A DNA stretch of 64,000 nt from Streptomyces sp. ATexAB-D23 (GCF_000373645.1 NZ_KB892026.1:1-64000); one strand, 5' to 3'. Numbered from the stretch's first letter, positions 44,863 to 55,086 are shown. Made by a program: numbers and translations. The notes: generated from the sequence alone by a model not told the origin.

Positions 44863-45736
44863 CCGGCGGGCGCCCGAGCCCGTGGCGGTCCGCCCAGTCG
44901 CCGATGGCCGACGCCAGCTCCTCGGGGCGGTCCTCCGGGGTGTGGTGCCCGGCGACGCCGTGCCGGGAGACCTCCAGGCCCGCGATGTTCGCCTCGCACC
45001 AGGCCACCGCTGCCCGGTCGGTCATGGCGCCGGGCCCCGGCTCGAACGCGGCCAGGAGCTTGGGGACTTCGGGGCTGGACGACAGCCAGGCGTCGTAGCG
45101 CTCGATCCGGGCCACGACATCGGCGGGCTCCCCGTCCAGCGGCATCATGCGCGTCCACGCCAGAACGGGCCGGCGGCTGTCCGGGGTGGGGAAGGGCCGC
45201 CGGTAGGCGTCGAGGGCGGCGGGGTCGAGCGGGGTGGCCAGGGTGTCCTGGAGCCCCTCGATGAACAGCGAATCCTCCAGGACCATCTTCTCGCCCACCT
45301 CCGGGGTGCGCAGCAGCGTGAACAACTGCCTTCCGGCATCGGGGAATTCGTCACCGTACAGCGGTTTCACGATCGTCTCGGTGAAGGCGACGGCGCGGAC
45401 GGTGTGCGGGAGCCGGGCGGCGCGGTCGAAGGCGAGCGCGCCGCCCCAGTCGTGGCCGACGAGGACGGCCTCGGTCAGGCCGAGCGCGTCGAACCAGGCG
45501 TCGAGATGGCGGGCGTGGTCGTCGAAGGTGTACGCGATGCCGGGCCGGCCGGACTCGCCCATGCCGATGAGGTCGGGGGCCAGCAGACGCCGGCCGGGCG
45601 CGGCCACCCCGGGCAGGACGTCGCGCCACAGGTAGGAGGAGGTCGGATTGCCGTGGAGGAAGACGAACGGCAGGCCGTCCGGGTCGCCGGACTCGCGGTA
45701 GTGGACGGTGGAGCCGAGGACGGGAACGGTGGGCAT
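44852..45736 (-). CDS. alpha/beta hydrolase, haloalkane dehalogenase-like
   Basis: 294 residues. HGNPTSSYLWRDVLPG (residues ~29-44) and the nucleophile elbow VGHDWGGALAF (Asp ~104 followed by Trp) are the pattern of haloalkane dehalogenases such as LinB/DhaA, with Asn and Trp as halide ligands. The catalytic His is in VAGHHTPEDRPEE near 266. Epoxide hydrolases share parts of this pattern, so activity is not certain. It is the last gene of a leftward group with a PPOX protein and a NmrA-like protein. Confidence 0.8.
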   Translation of the reverse strand: MPTVPVLGSTVHYRESGDPDGLPFVFLHGNPTSSYLWRDVLPGVAAPGRRLLAPDLIGMGESGRPGIAYTFDDHARHLDAWFDALGLTEAVLVGHDWGGALAFDRAARLPHTVRAVAFTETIVKPLYGDEFPDAGRQLFTLLRTPEVGEKMVLEDSLFIEGLQDTLATPLDPAALDAYRRPFPTPDSRRPVLAWTRMMPLDGEPADVVARIERYDAWLSSSPEVPKLLAAFEPGPGAMTDRAAVAWCEANIAGLEVSRHGVAGHHTPEDRPEELASAIGDWADRHGLGRPPVTG

Positions 45737-45780
45737 GGCGGGGTCACGTCGCTTTCACGAAGAGGGAGGGCGGTGCGGGC

Positions 45781-46185
45781 TCAGACGTTGAGGCTCAGGA
45801 CGCGGTCGACGGCGATCTCGATGACGGCCAGGTCCGGCGGGTCGGGCGGGGCAGCCCCGTAGCGGGCGGCGTAACGGCGCACGGCCTCCGCCAGGCGTAC
45901 GGGATCGCCGGCCACCGAGGCCCGGCCTTCGAGGGTGATCCAGCGGAAGCCGTCGGCCTGGCAGAGCGCGACCCGGGCCGCCGGACCGCCCGCCGACACA
46001 TTGCGCGCCTTGCGGGCGCCGGCCCTGGTGGTCACCCGGGCCAGGCCCGTGGCCGCGTCGAAGGTGAAGCGGACGGGAGCCACGTGCGGGGAGCCGTCGG
46101 GGCGCAGCGTGGTGAGGGTGGCGGTACGGGGGAGGGTGAGGAAGCCGCTCGCGGTGGGCGCGAGCCGGGGCAGGTACCGGCTCAC
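45781..46185 (-). CDS. PPOX-class flavin/F420-binding split-barrel protein
   Basis: 134 residues with the split-barrel pattern of pyridoxamine-phosphate-oxidase-like proteins: ATLTTLRPDGSPHVAPVRFT, LARVTTRAGARKARNVSAGG and VALCQADGFRWITLEGRA. Many actinobacterial members use coenzyme F420; the cofactor here is unproven. The GTG start overlaps the stop of the NmrA-like gene (GTGA), so both come from one message. Confidence 0.82.
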   Translation of the reverse strand: MSRYLPRLAPTASGFLTLPRTATLTTLRPDGSPHVAPVRFTFDAATGLARVTTRAGARKARNVSAGGPAARVALCQADGFRWITLEGRASVAGDPVRLAEAVRRYAARYGAAPPDPPDLAVIEIAVDRVLSLNV

Positions 46186-46874
46186 TTCTTCTTCACGCCC
46201 TCGTTCCAGATGAGCTTGGCGATGTTCGGCTTCACGGCGGTCGTGATCACACCCATGGCCGTACGGACGTGGCGCCGCTCCTCCAGTTCGCGCAGCATGC
46301 TCGCGGCGAGGTCGGAGCGGGCCGTGAAGACGCCGTCGGCGCTCGACGGGGCGGTGCGGTAGTCGGTGACGGCCGGGTGTTCGAAGAGGCCCGACGGCCG
46401 TACCAGGGTCCAGTCGAGAGCGGTGCGGCGGACGATGCCCTCCATACGGCCCATGTCCGCGTGGAGGGTGCGGCCCAGGCGCCGGTTCACCAGCGGGTCG
46501 AGCACATGGTTGAAGAAGTGCGCCCCGGTGGGGCGCCAGCCGGGGTCGGCGATGCTGGAGCTGATGACGAGCAGCCGGCGGACGCCGTGGTGGGCCATGG
46601 CCCCGGTGATGGCCGTGGCGCTCTGCGAGTACAGGGTGATCGGCTGCTTGCTGAAGCGGGCGCCGAGCGCGGAGAGGACCGCGTCCGTTCCCTCGACCGC
46701 GGCGTCGACGGCCTGCGGGTCGGTGGCGTCGGCGACGGCCGCGGTGAGTCCGGGGCGGGCGGGCAGGGAGCCGGGCCGGCGGGTCACGGCGACGACCTCG
46801 TGGCCGGCGGCCAGGGCCTGGTCGGTGAGGTGGCGGCCGGTCGGGCCATTGGCGCCGAAGACTGCGATGCGCAT
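46182..46874 (-). CDS. NAD(P)-binding NmrA/SDR-like oxidoreductase
   Basis: 230 residues. The nucleotide-binding motif is VFGANGPTGRHLTDQALAAG at residues 4-23, with Arg of VTRRPG marking NADPH preference. No YxxxK catalytic pair is obvious, as in NmrA-like sensors and quinone reductases of this type. It is the first gene of the leftward operon with the PPOX and dehalogenase-like genes and is divergent from a TetR gene 72 bp away, its likely regulator. Confidence 0.85.
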   Translation of the reverse strand: MRIAVFGANGPTGRHLTDQALAAGHEVVAVTRRPGSLPARPGLTAAVADATDPQAVDAAVEGTDAVLSALGARFSKQPITLYSQSATAITGAMAHHGVRRLLVISSSIADPGWRPTGAHFFNHVLDPLVNRRLGRTLHADMGRMEGIVRRTALDWTLVRPSGLFEHPAVTDYRTAPSSADGVFTARSDLAASMLRELEERRHVRTAMGVITTAVKPNIAKLIWNEGVKKK

Positions 46875-46946
46875 GGTGTGGGTGCTTCCTTCGTGGGGCG
46901 GCCGGAACGCCCTTGACTCTGCGGATCACGCCACGCACGCTCAACG

Positions 46947-47546
46947 GTGATGAATAACGCCCAGGCCGTCGCCGCCAGGCCCCGGGGGCGCCCCCGGGGC
47001 AACCCGCCGACCCGGGAATCGGTCGTCGTCGCGGCGCGTGCGCTGTTCCTGGAGCGCGGCTACCGGGCCACGACGCTGCGCGCCGTGGCCGGTGCGGCCG
47101 GTGTGGACGCCGCCCTGATCTCGTACCACTTCGGGTCCAAGAAGGGCCTGTTCGCCGAGGTGATGCAGTTCCAGTGCGCCGGCGCGCTGACGGTGGACGA
47201 GGTGCTGAGCGGCGATCCGGCGACCCTGCCCGCGCGGCTGATCGACGCGGTGACGGGCCTGTGGGAGGACGCCGACTTCCGCCGGCTCACCGCCCGGGGC
47301 GAGACGGCCGCCGAAGTGATCCGCGAGTACCTGGAACAGGAGCTGCTGGGGCGGCTCGTTGAATTTCTCGGCGGCCGGGACGCGACCGCCCGTGCCACCG
47401 CCGTGGTGACCGTACTCGGCGGGATCATCTACACCCGCTACCTCAACCCGCTCCCCACCCCCTCCGCCCTCACCCCGGCCGAGACCCGCGCCGCCCTCGT
47501 CCCGGCCCTGCGCGCGGCCCTGGCCCCCAGGGCGGGACGCCGGTAG
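46947..47546 (+). CDS. TetR-family transcriptional regulator
   Basis: 199 residues. HTH: VVVAARALFLERGYRATTLR, then AVAGAAGVDAALISYHFGSK. The ligand domain includes a poorly conserved C-terminus (LVEFLGGRDATARATAVV). The start is GTG 46947 or ATG 46950. It is divergent from the NmrA-PPOX-dehalogenase operon and probably represses it; no clear palindrome is visible in the 72-bp gap. Ligand unknown. Confidence 0.85.
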   Translation: MMNNAQAVAARPRGRPRGNPPTRESVVVAARALFLERGYRATTLRAVAGAAGVDAALISYHFGSKKGLFAEVMQFQCAGALTVDEVLSGDPATLPARLIDAVTGLWEDADFRRLTARGETAAEVIREYLEQELLGRLVEFLGGRDATARATAVVTVLGGIIYTRYLNPLPTPSALTPAETRAALVPALRAALAPRAGRR

Positions 47547-47909
47547 CGGGGGCCTTCGTGGTCACCCCGTAACGCCTGCGCGTACCGCCCGCTTCGAGCG
47601 CCCGTCCCCACCCAGCGGTGTGGGCCCTTGGGTGCAGTCCCTGAGATACCCGTCCACCCGGGGGCCCAGCCCCCTAGGGGTAGCTCCTTACTCCGGCCCA
47701 GGGGCCGTTCGTCCCGCCGGAGGACGTGCCCACGCCACCCCGTTCCGTAGCGTGTTAGTCGTACCGCGGAGGGGCGGACCGCAGGGGGCGAGGTGGGGAA
47801 AACCCCACCGGAAGACTGCGCCGGGCACCAGCGCGCCGGACCCCCTCCAGCCAGCAGACTTCACACCAGACGGCGACGAACCGGCGCCGACCGACATAGG
47901 AGATAAACC
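47547..47909 (+). promoter_or_regulatory. 363-bp leader/promoter region of the ABC transporter, with hairpin
   Basis: No gene is seen here. The stretch contains a CCCCTAGGGG palindrome near 47671 and a GGTGGGG-AAAA-CCCCACC hairpin at 47792-47809, about 100 bp before the ATPase start, so it probably lies in the 5' leader. AGGAG at 47899 is the ribosome site. Confidence 0.5.
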
Positions 47910-48698
47910 GTGACAACGGCTGTAACCATTCCCAGGCACGGGGGCACTGGAGGGCGTACGGCCGTGGCTGCGCGGGCTCGGCAGGTCGTCAAGGCGTACG
48001 GGACGGGCGAGACCCGGGTCGTCGCCCTGGACCACGTCGACGTCGACATCGCCAAGGGCCAGTTCACCGCGATCATGGGCCCGTCCGGCTCCGGCAAGTC
48101 GACGCTGATGCACTGCCTGGCCGGTCTGGACACCGTGACGTCCGGTCAGATCCACCTGGCCGAGACCGAGATCACCGGCCTCAAGGACAAGAAGCTCACC
48201 CAGCTGCGCCGCGACCGCATCGGGTTCATCTTCCAGGCGTTCAACCTCCTGCCGACGCTCAACGCCCTGGAGAACATCACGCTGCCGATGGACATCGCGG
48301 GCCGCAAGCCCGACGCCGCGTGGCTGGACCAGGTCGTGGAGACCGTGGGCCTGGCGGGCCGGCTCAAGCACCGCCCGACCCAGCTGTCCGGCGGGCAGCA
48401 GCAGCGCGTCGCGGTGGCACGGGCCCTGGCCGCCCAGCCGGAGATCATCTTCGGTGACGAGCCGACCGGGAACCTGGACTCGCGGGCCGGTGCCGAGGTG
48501 CTGAGCTTCCTGCGCAGGTCCGTGGACGAGCTGGGCCAGACCATCGTCATGGTCACCCACGACCCGGTCGCCGCCTCCTACGCGGACCGGGTGCTCTACC
48601 TCGCGGACGGCCGCATCGTGGACGAGATGCACAACCCCACCGCCGACCAGGTGCTGGACCGCATGAAGGACTTCGACGCGCGCGGGCGGACCTCATGA
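47910..48698 (+). CDS. ABC transporter ATP-binding protein (MacB/LolD type)
   Basis: 262 residues. Walker A GPSGSGKST near residue 57, Q-loop FIFQAFNLLP, signature LSGGQQQRVAVARAL, Walker B IIFGDEPTGNLDS and the switch VMVTHDP. This subfamily pairs with FtsX-type permeases and drives lipoprotein or peptide extrusion and envelope-stress mechanics. The GTG start has AGGAG upstream and the stop overlaps the permease start (ATGA). The substrate is unknown. Confidence 0.92.
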   Translation: MTTAVTIPRHGGTGGRTAVAARARQVVKAYGTGETRVVALDHVDVDIAKGQFTAIMGPSGSGKSTLMHCLAGLDTVTSGQIHLAETEITGLKDKKLTQLRRDRIGFIFQAFNLLPTLNALENITLPMDIAGRKPDAAWLDQVVETVGLAGRLKHRPTQLSGGQQQRVAVARALAAQPEIIFGDEPTGNLDSRAGAEVLSFLRRSVDELGQTIVMVTHDPVAASYADRVLYLADGRIVDEMHNPTADQVLDRMKDFDARGRTS

Positions 48699-51274
48699 CC
48701 GTGTGGAAGACCTCGATGCGCAACTTCTTCGCGCACAAGGGACGCATGGCGCTCTCCGCCGTCGCGGTCCTGCTGTCGGTGGCGTTCGTCTGCGGCACGC
48801 TCGTCTTCACCGACACGATGAACACCACGTTCGACAAGCTCTTCGCCGCCACCTCCGCCAATGTCACCGTCAGCCCCAAGAAGGCCAAGGTCGACGACAT
48901 CCCGGAGAACGGCAAGCCGGAATCGGTGCCCGCCTCCCTCCTCGGCCGGCTCGACAAGGTGGACGGGGTGAAGTTGGCGGAGGGCGGAATCTCCACCGCC
49001 GCCGTCACCGTCGTCGACAGCCACAACAAGAACATGGGCTCCGACACCGGCGCCCCGACCCTCGCGGGCAACTGGACGCAGAACGAACTGCGGTCCATGG
49101 AGATCACCTCCGGCCACGCCCCGCGCGGCCCCACCGAGGTCATGGTGGACGCCGACACCGCCGAGAAGCACGATCTGAAGATCGGCGACGAGCTGCGCAC
49201 CATCGCGGCCAACGGCGACGTCACGGGCAAGATCAGCGGCATCGCCGCCTTCAAGGTGACCAACCCCGGTGCGGCCGTCGTCTACCTCGACACCGCCACC
49301 GCCCAGCGTTACCTCCTCGGCGCCCCCGATGTCTTCTCGCACATCTCCATCACCGCCGAACCGGGCTTCGGCGACGTCCGGTTGAAGCAGAACGTGGCCG
49401 AGGAGCTCGCCGGCTCGGCCGCGTACAAGATCCTCACGCAGGAGGAGTCGGCCGCCGAGAACAAGGACTCCATGGGGTCGTTCCTCGACGTCATGAAGTA
49501 CGCCATGCTCGGCTTCGCAGGGATCGCCTTCCTCGTCGGCATCTTCCTCATCGTCAACACCTTCTCCATGCTGGTCGCCCAGCGGACCCGTGAGATCGGC
49601 CTGATGCGGGCCATCGGCTCCAGTCGTGAGCAGGTCAACCGGTCGGTGCTGCTGGAAGCGGTGCTCCTGGGCGTCTTCGGATCGATCCTCGGCGTCGGCG
49701 CCGGGATCGGGCTCGCCGTCGGCCTGATGAAGGTCATGGGCGCCGTCGGCATGGAGCTGTCCACCGACGACCTCACCATCGCCTGGACGACTCCGGTGAC
49801 CGGCCTCGCGCTCGGCATCATCGTCACCGTCCTCGCCGCCTACATCCCCGCCCGCCGGGCCGGCAAGGTCTCGCCCATGGCCGCCCTGCGCGACGCCGGA
49901 ACCCCGGCCGACGCCAGGTCCGGATGGGTCAGGGCCGGTATCGGCCTGGTCGTCACCGGCATCGGCGCCGTGTGCCTGTGGTGGACGACGCAGGTCGACA
50001 AGGCGAGCGACGGCTCCGGCTTCCTGGGCCTCGGCGTGGTCCTCAGCCTCATCGGCTTCATCATCATCGGCCCGCTGCTCGCCGGGGTCGTCGTACGGGC
50101 CCTCAGCGCCGTACTCCTGCGGTTCTTCGGCCCCGTCGGCCGGCTGGCCGAGCGCAACGCGCTGCGCAACCCGCGCCGCACCGGCGCGACCGGCGCGGCC
50201 CTGATGATCGGCCTGGCCCTGGTGGCCTGCCTGTCCGTGGTCGGCTCCTCCATGGTCGCCTCGGCCACCGACGAGCTGGACAAGTCGGTCGGCGCGGACT
50301 TCATCGTCCAGTCGTCCAACGGCCAGCTCATCGTCCCGCAGGCCGCCGAGGCGCTGGCCGAGGCACCCGGCATCGACCACCTCACGCACTACAAGGTCGT
50401 CTCCGCCAAGGTCACCGGCCCCGACGGCAAGTCCCAGGACGAGCACCTCACGGCGGCCGACCCGACCTATCGGCAGGACGTGCGGCGCGAGGTCCTCTCC
50501 GGTGACCTGGAGAAGGCGTACGGCAAGGACGCCATGTCGGTCGGCAGCGACTACGCCGAGGCGCACCACATCAAGACCGGTGACACGATCACCGTCGCGT
50601 TCAAGTCGGGCGACGAGGCGAAGCTGAAGGTCGCCGCGATCACCTCGGACGACACGAGCCTGGACCAGGGCGCGATGTACATCGGCATGGCGACCGCCCA
50701 GCGGTACGTGCCCGCCGACAAGATGCCGCAGAACATGATCATGTTCGCCAAGGCGAAGGACGGCGAGGAGAAGGCGGCCTACGCCGCGCTCAAGAGCTCC
50801 ATCGCGAAGTACCCGCAGTACAAGGTGCAGAACCAGGCCGACTTCAAGCAGGACCTGAAGGACCAGATCGGCCAGCTCCTGAACGTCGTGTACGGCCTGC
50901 TCGCCCTGGCGATCATCGTCGCGGTCCTCGGAGTGGTGAACACCCTGGCCCTCTCGGTCGTCGAGCGGACCCGTGAGATCGGCCTGATGCGTGCCATCGG
51001 CCTCTCCCGCCGCCAGCTGCGCCGGATGATCCGGCTGGAGTCCGTGGTCATCGCCCTGTTCGGCGCCCTGCTCGGCCTCGGCCTGGGCATGGGCTGGGGC
51101 ACCTCGGCCCAGAAGCTGCTGGCCCTGGAGGGCCTGGGGGTCCTGGAGATCCCGTGGCCGACCATCATCACGGTGTTCGTCGCCTCCGCCTTCGTCGGCC
51201 TGTTCGCCGCCCTGGTCCCGGCCTTCCGGGCCGGCCGGATGAACGTGCTGAACGCGATCGCCACGGACGGGTGA
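48695..51274 (+). CDS. FtsX/MacB-type ABC transporter permease
   Basis: 859 residues with the duplicated permease plan: N-terminal helix (ALSAVAVLLSVAFVCGTLVF), a large extracellular MacB-PCD domain, three helices with TREIGLMRAIGSSREQVNRS, a mid-protein helical pair, a second extracellular domain and a final FtsX domain with TREIGLMRAIGLSRRQLRRM. The two TREIGLMRAIG motifs are the coupling segments that contact the ATPase. It forms an operon with the preceding ATPase. A strong terminator follows. Confidence 0.92.
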   Translation: MTVWKTSMRNFFAHKGRMALSAVAVLLSVAFVCGTLVFTDTMNTTFDKLFAATSANVTVSPKKAKVDDIPENGKPESVPASLLGRLDKVDGVKLAEGGISTAAVTVVDSHNKNMGSDTGAPTLAGNWTQNELRSMEITSGHAPRGPTEVMVDADTAEKHDLKIGDELRTIAANGDVTGKISGIAAFKVTNPGAAVVYLDTATAQRYLLGAPDVFSHISITAEPGFGDVRLKQNVAEELAGSAAYKILTQEESAAENKDSMGSFLDVMKYAMLGFAGIAFLVGIFLIVNTFSMLVAQRTREIGLMRAIGSSREQVNRSVLLEAVLLGVFGSILGVGAGIGLAVGLMKVMGAVGMELSTDDLTIAWTTPVTGLALGIIVTVLAAYIPARRAGKVSPMAALRDAGTPADARSGWVRAGIGLVVTGIGAVCLWWTTQVDKASDGSGFLGLGVVLSLIGFIIIGPLLAGVVVRALSAVLLRFFGPVGRLAERNALRNPRRTGATGAALMIGLALVACLSVVGSSMVASATDELDKSVGADFIVQSSNGQLIVPQAAEALAEAPGIDHLTHYKVVSAKVTGPDGKSQDEHLTAADPTYRQDVRREVLSGDLEKAYGKDAMSVGSDYAEAHHIKTGDTITVAFKSGDEAKLKVAAITSDDTSLDQGAMYIGMATAQRYVPADKMPQNMIMFAKAKDGEEKAAYAALKSSIAKYPQYKVQNQADFKQDLKDQIGQLLNVVYGLLALAIIVAVLGVVNTLALSVVERTREIGLMRAIGLSRRQLRRMIRLESVVIALFGALLGLGLGMGWGTSAQKLLALEGLGVLEIPWPTIITVFVASAFVGLFAALVPAFRAGRMNVLNAIATDG

Positions 51275-51299
51275 GGCGGGCGCCCGCAGACTGACGAAC

Positions 51300-51337
51300 C
51301 CGGCCCCGGCGCGTTCCTCCGAACGCGCCGGGGCCGG
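51300..51337 (+). terminator. terminator after the ABC permease
   Basis: A perfect 17-bp stem, CCGGCCCCGGCGCGTTC with its complement, around the loop CTCC, 25 bp past the permease stop. It isolates mfd. Confidence 0.88.
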
Positions 51338-51555
51338 ATCGCGTGCGGGCCGGTGAGCCGTCCGGGGCCGGGGCGCGTGCGCACGTCCGGGGCGGGCGGC
51401 GCCCCTGTCGCGCAAGCGGCTGTCGGTCCGGAGTCGTACGCTTGGAACCCCGGCTCGTGCTACGCGTCGGGCCCTTCGCGTTGCCCCCGGGGCAGCGTGC
51501 CCTGGCGGCAGCCGGCTGTCGGAGCCCACTTTTCTCACCCGGACGGAAGCCCTTC

Positions 51556-54500
51556 ATGAGCCTGCACGGTCTGCTGGATGTCGTCGTACGTGATCCGGCG
51601 CTCGACGAAGCGGTGAAGGCCGCCGGTGACGGCCACCGGATGCACATCGACCTGGTGGGCCCGCCGGCCGCGCGGCCCTTCACCGTGGCCGCGCTGGCCC
51701 GGGACACCGGCAGGACCGTGCTCGCCGTCACCGCGACCGGGCGGGAGGCGGAGGACCTGGCCGCCGCGCTGCGCACCATGCTGCCGCCGGACACGATCGC
51801 GGAGTTCCCGTCCTGGGAGACCCTGCCGCACGAGCGCCTCTCGCCCCGCTCCGACACCGTGGGCCGCCGGCTGGCCGTGCTGCGGCGCCTGGCGCATCCC
51901 CGGGCCGACGACCCGGAGACCGGGCCCGTCTCGGTCGTCGTCGCGCCCATCCGTTCGGTGCTCCAGCCGCAGGTCAAGGGGCTCGCCGACCTGGAGCCCG
52001 TATCGCTGCGGACCGGGCAGAACGCCGACCTCGGCGAGATCGTCGAGGCGCTGGCGGCAGCCGCGTACGCCAGGGTCGAACTGGTCGAGAAGCGCGGCGA
52101 GTTCGCCGTGCGCGGCGGCATCCTGGATGTGTTCCCGCCGACCGAGGAGCACCCGCTGCGGGTGGAGTTCTGGGGCGACGACGTCGAGGAGATCCGCTAC
52201 TTCAAGATCGCCGACCAGCGGTCGCTCGAAGTCGCCGAGCACGGTCTGTGGGCGCCGCCCTGCCGTGAGCTGCTGCTGACCGACCAGGTGCGCGAGCGGG
52301 CCGCCGCGCTCGCCGAGGCCCACCCCGAGCTGGGCGAACTCCTCGACAAGATCGCCCAGGGCATCGCGGTCGAGGGCATGGAGTCCCTGGCCCCGGTCCT
52401 CGTGGACGACATGGAGCTGCTGCTCGACGTGCTGCCCGAGGGCTCGATGGCCGTGGTGTGCGACCCGGAGCGGGTCCGTACCCGGGCCGCGGACCTGGTC
52501 GCGACGAGCCAGGAGTTCCTCCAGGCGTCCTGGGCGGCGTCGGCGGGCGGCGGCGAGGCCCCGGTCGACGTCGGCGCGGCCTCGCTGCGCGGCATCGCGG
52601 ACGTCCGCGACCGGGCCCGTGAGCTGGACATGATGTGGTGGTCGATCTCCCCGTTCGCCGCCGACGCCGAGCTGGACGCGGACACGCTGTCGCTCGGGAT
52701 GCAGGCCCCCGAGGCGTACCGGGGGGACACCGCGCGGGCCTTCGCCGACACCAAGGGGCGGCTGGCCGACGGCTGGCGCACGGTGTACGTCACCGAGGGC
52801 CAGGGGCTCGCCTCCCGTACCGTCGAGATGCTGGGCGGCGAGGGGATCGCGGCCCGGCTCGACCCGGACCTGGGCGAGATCTCCCCGTCCGTCGTGCACG
52901 TCTCCTGCGGGGCCATCGACCACGGCTTCGTCCACGCCGGACTGAAGCTCGCCGTCCTCACCGAGACCGACCTCACCGGACAGCGCACCGCCACCAAGGA
53001 CCTGGGCCGGATGCCGGTCCGGCGCCGCAAGACCATCGACCCGCTGACGCTGGAGGCGGGCGACTACATCGTCCACGAGCAGCACGGCGTGGGCCGCTAC
53101 ATCGAGATGGTGCAGCGCACGGTCCAGGGCGCCACCCGCGAATACCTGCTCGTCGAATACGCCCCCGCCAAGCGCGGTCAGCCCGGCGACCGGCTGTACA
53201 TCCCCACCGACCAGCTGGAGCAGGTCACCAAGTACGTCGGAGGCGAGGCCCCGACCCTGCACCGGCTCGGTGGCGCGGACTGGACCAAGACGAAGGCGCG
53301 CGCCAAGAAGGCCGTCAAGGAGATCGCCGCCGACCTGATCAAGCTGTACTCGGCCCGGATGGCGGCCCCCGGCCACACCTTCGCCCCGGACACGCCCTGG
53401 CAGCGCGAGCTGGAGGACGCCTTCCCGTACGCGGAGACGCCCGACCAGCTCACGACGATCGCCGAGGTCAAGGAGGACATGGAGAAGTCGGTCCCGATGG
53501 ACCGGCTGATCTGCGGAGACGTCGGCTACGGCAAGACGGAGATCGCGGTCCGGGCGGCGTTCAAGGCGGTCCAGGACGGGAAGCAGGTCGCCGTCCTCGT
53601 CCCCACCACGCTCCTGGTCCAGCAGCACTACGGCACGTTCACCGAGCGCTATTCCCAGTTCCCCGTCAACGTACGCGCGCTGAGCCGCTTCCAGTCGGAG
53701 TCCGAGTCCAAGTCGACCCTCGAAGGGCTCCGGGAGGGCTCGGTCGACCTGGTCATCGGCACCCACCGGCTCTTCTCCTCGGAGACGAAGTTCAAGGACC
53801 TGGGCCTGGTCATCGTGGACGAGGAGCAGCGTTTCGGCGTCGAGCACAAGGAGCAGCTGAAGAAGCTCCGTGCCAACGTGGACGTCCTGACCATGTCCGC
53901 GACGCCCATCCCCCGTACGCTCGAAATGGCGGTGACCGGCATCCGCGAGATGTCGACGATCACCACCCCGCCGGAGGAGCGCCACCCGGTCCTCACCTTC
54001 GTCGGCCCGTACGAGGAGAAGCAGATCGGCGCCGCCATCCGGCGTGAACTGCTGCGCGAGGGCCAGGCGTTCTACATCCACAACCGGGTCGAGTCGATCG
54101 ACCGCGCCGCCGCCCGCCTCCGCGAGATCGTCCCGGAGGCCCGGATCGCGACGGCCCACGGCCAGATGTCCGAACAGGCCCTGGAGCAGGTAGTGGTGGA
54201 CTTCTGGGAGAAGAAGTTCGACGTGCTGGTCTCCACGACGATCGTGGAATCCGGCATCGACATCTCCAACGCCAACACCCTGATCGTGGAGCGCGGCGAC
54301 AACTTCGGCCTCTCCCAGCTCCACCAGCTGCGCGGCCGCGTCGGCCGCGGCCGCGACCGCGGCTACGCCTACTTCCTCTACCCCCCGGAGAAGCCGCTCA
54401 CCGAGACCGCCCACGAGCGCCTGGCCACGATCGCCCAGCACACCGAGATGGGCGCGGGCATGTACGTGGCCATGAAGGACCTGGAGATCCGCGGCGCGGG

Positions 54501-55086
54501 CAACCTGCTGGGCGGCGAGCAGTCCGGCCACATCGCGGGCGTCGGCTTCGACCTGTACGTACGCATGGTGGGCGAGGCGGTCGCGGACTACCGGGCGTCC
54601 CTGGAGGGCGGCGTGGAGGAGGAGCCGCCGCTGGAGGTCAAGATCGAGCTCCCGGTCGACGCGCACGTCCCGCACGACTACGCCCCCGGTGAGCGGCTGC
54701 GTCTCCAGGCGTACCGGGCCATCGCCTCGGCCTCCTCGGAGGACGACATCAAGGCGGTCCGCGAGGAGCTGACCGACCGCTACGGCAAGCTTCCGGAGCC
54801 GGTCGAGAACCTGCTCCTGGTGGCCGGGCTGCGGATGCTGGCCCGCGCCTGCGGGGTCGGCGACATCGTGCTCCAGGGTCCGAACATCCGGTTCGCGCCG
54901 GTGGAGCTGCGCGAGTCGCAGGAGCTGCGGCTCAAGCGTCTGTACCCCAAGACGGTCATCAAGCCGGCCCTCCACCAGATCCTGGTCCCCCGCCCGACGA
55001 CGGGCAAGATCGGCGGCAAGCCGGTCGTGGGGCGTGAACTCCTGGCGTGGACGGGGGAGTTCCTGACGACGATCCTGGGGTCGTAA
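51556..55086 (+). CDS. mfd: transcription-repair coupling factor Mfd
   Basis: Removes RNA polymerase stalled at DNA damage and recruits UvrA. 1176 residues, normal length. The N-terminal UvrB-like region includes FPSWETLPHERLSPRSDTVG. The RNA-polymerase interaction domain contains YIVHEQHGVGRY near 508. The translocase motor has Walker A GDVGYGKTE near 655, DEEQRFG near 755, SATPIPRTL and QLRGRVGRGRDRGYAY. ATG 51556 follows GGACGGAAG; the upstream frame is not protein-like. Confidence 0.96.
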   Translation: MSLHGLLDVVVRDPALDEAVKAAGDGHRMHIDLVGPPAARPFTVAALARDTGRTVLAVTATGREAEDLAAALRTMLPPDTIAEFPSWETLPHERLSPRSDTVGRRLAVLRRLAHPRADDPETGPVSVVVAPIRSVLQPQVKGLADLEPVSLRTGQNADLGEIVEALAAAAYARVELVEKRGEFAVRGGILDVFPPTEEHPLRVEFWGDDVEEIRYFKIADQRSLEVAEHGLWAPPCRELLLTDQVRERAAALAEAHPELGELLDKIAQGIAVEGMESLAPVLVDDMELLLDVLPEGSMAVVCDPERVRTRAADLVATSQEFLQASWAASAGGGEAPVDVGAASLRGIADVRDRARELDMMWWSISPFAADAELDADTLSLGMQAPEAYRGDTARAFADTKGRLADGWRTVYVTEGQGLASRTVEMLGGEGIAARLDPDLGEISPSVVHVSCGAIDHGFVHAGLKLAVLTETDLTGQRTATKDLGRMPVRRRKTIDPLTLEAGDYIVHEQHGVGRYIEMVQRTVQGATREYLLVEYAPAKRGQPGDRLYIPTDQLEQVTKYVGGEAPTLHRLGGADWTKTKARAKKAVKEIAADLIKLYSARMAAPGHTFAPDTPWQRELEDAFPYAETPDQLTTIAEVKEDMEKSVPMDRLICGDVGYGKTEIAVRAAFKAVQDGKQVAVLVPTTLLVQQHYGTFTERYSQFPVNVRALSRFQSESESKSTLEGLREGSVDLVIGTHRLFSSETKFKDLGLVIVDEEQRFGVEHKEQLKKLRANVDVLTMSATPIPRTLEMAVTGIREMSTITTPPEERHPVLTFVGPYEEKQIGAAIRRELLREGQAFYIHNRVESIDRAAARLREIVPEARIATAHGQMSEQALEQVVVDFWEKKFDVLVSTTIVESGIDISNANTLIVERGDNFGLSQLHQLRGRVGRGRDRGYAYFLYPPEKPLTETAHERLATIAQHTEMGAGMYVAMKDLEIRGAGNLLGGEQSGHIAGVGFDLYVRMVGEAVADYRASLEGGVEEEPPLEVKIELPVDAHVPHDYAPGERLRLQAYRAIASASSEDDIKAVREELTDRYGKLPEPVENLLLVAGLRMLARACGVGDIVLQGPNIRFAPVELRESQELRLKRLYPKTVIKPALHQILVPRPTTGKIGGKPVVGRELLAWTGEFLTTILGS

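Noticed and set aside
47792..47809. Riboswitch in the ABC transporter leader
   Set aside because: There is a simple hairpin only. I see no conserved aptamer elements.
51535..54975. A 1146-codon minus-strand open frame across mfd
   Set aside because: High-GC codon bias leaves long shadow frames. The plus strand encodes a complete Mfd with all helicase motifs.
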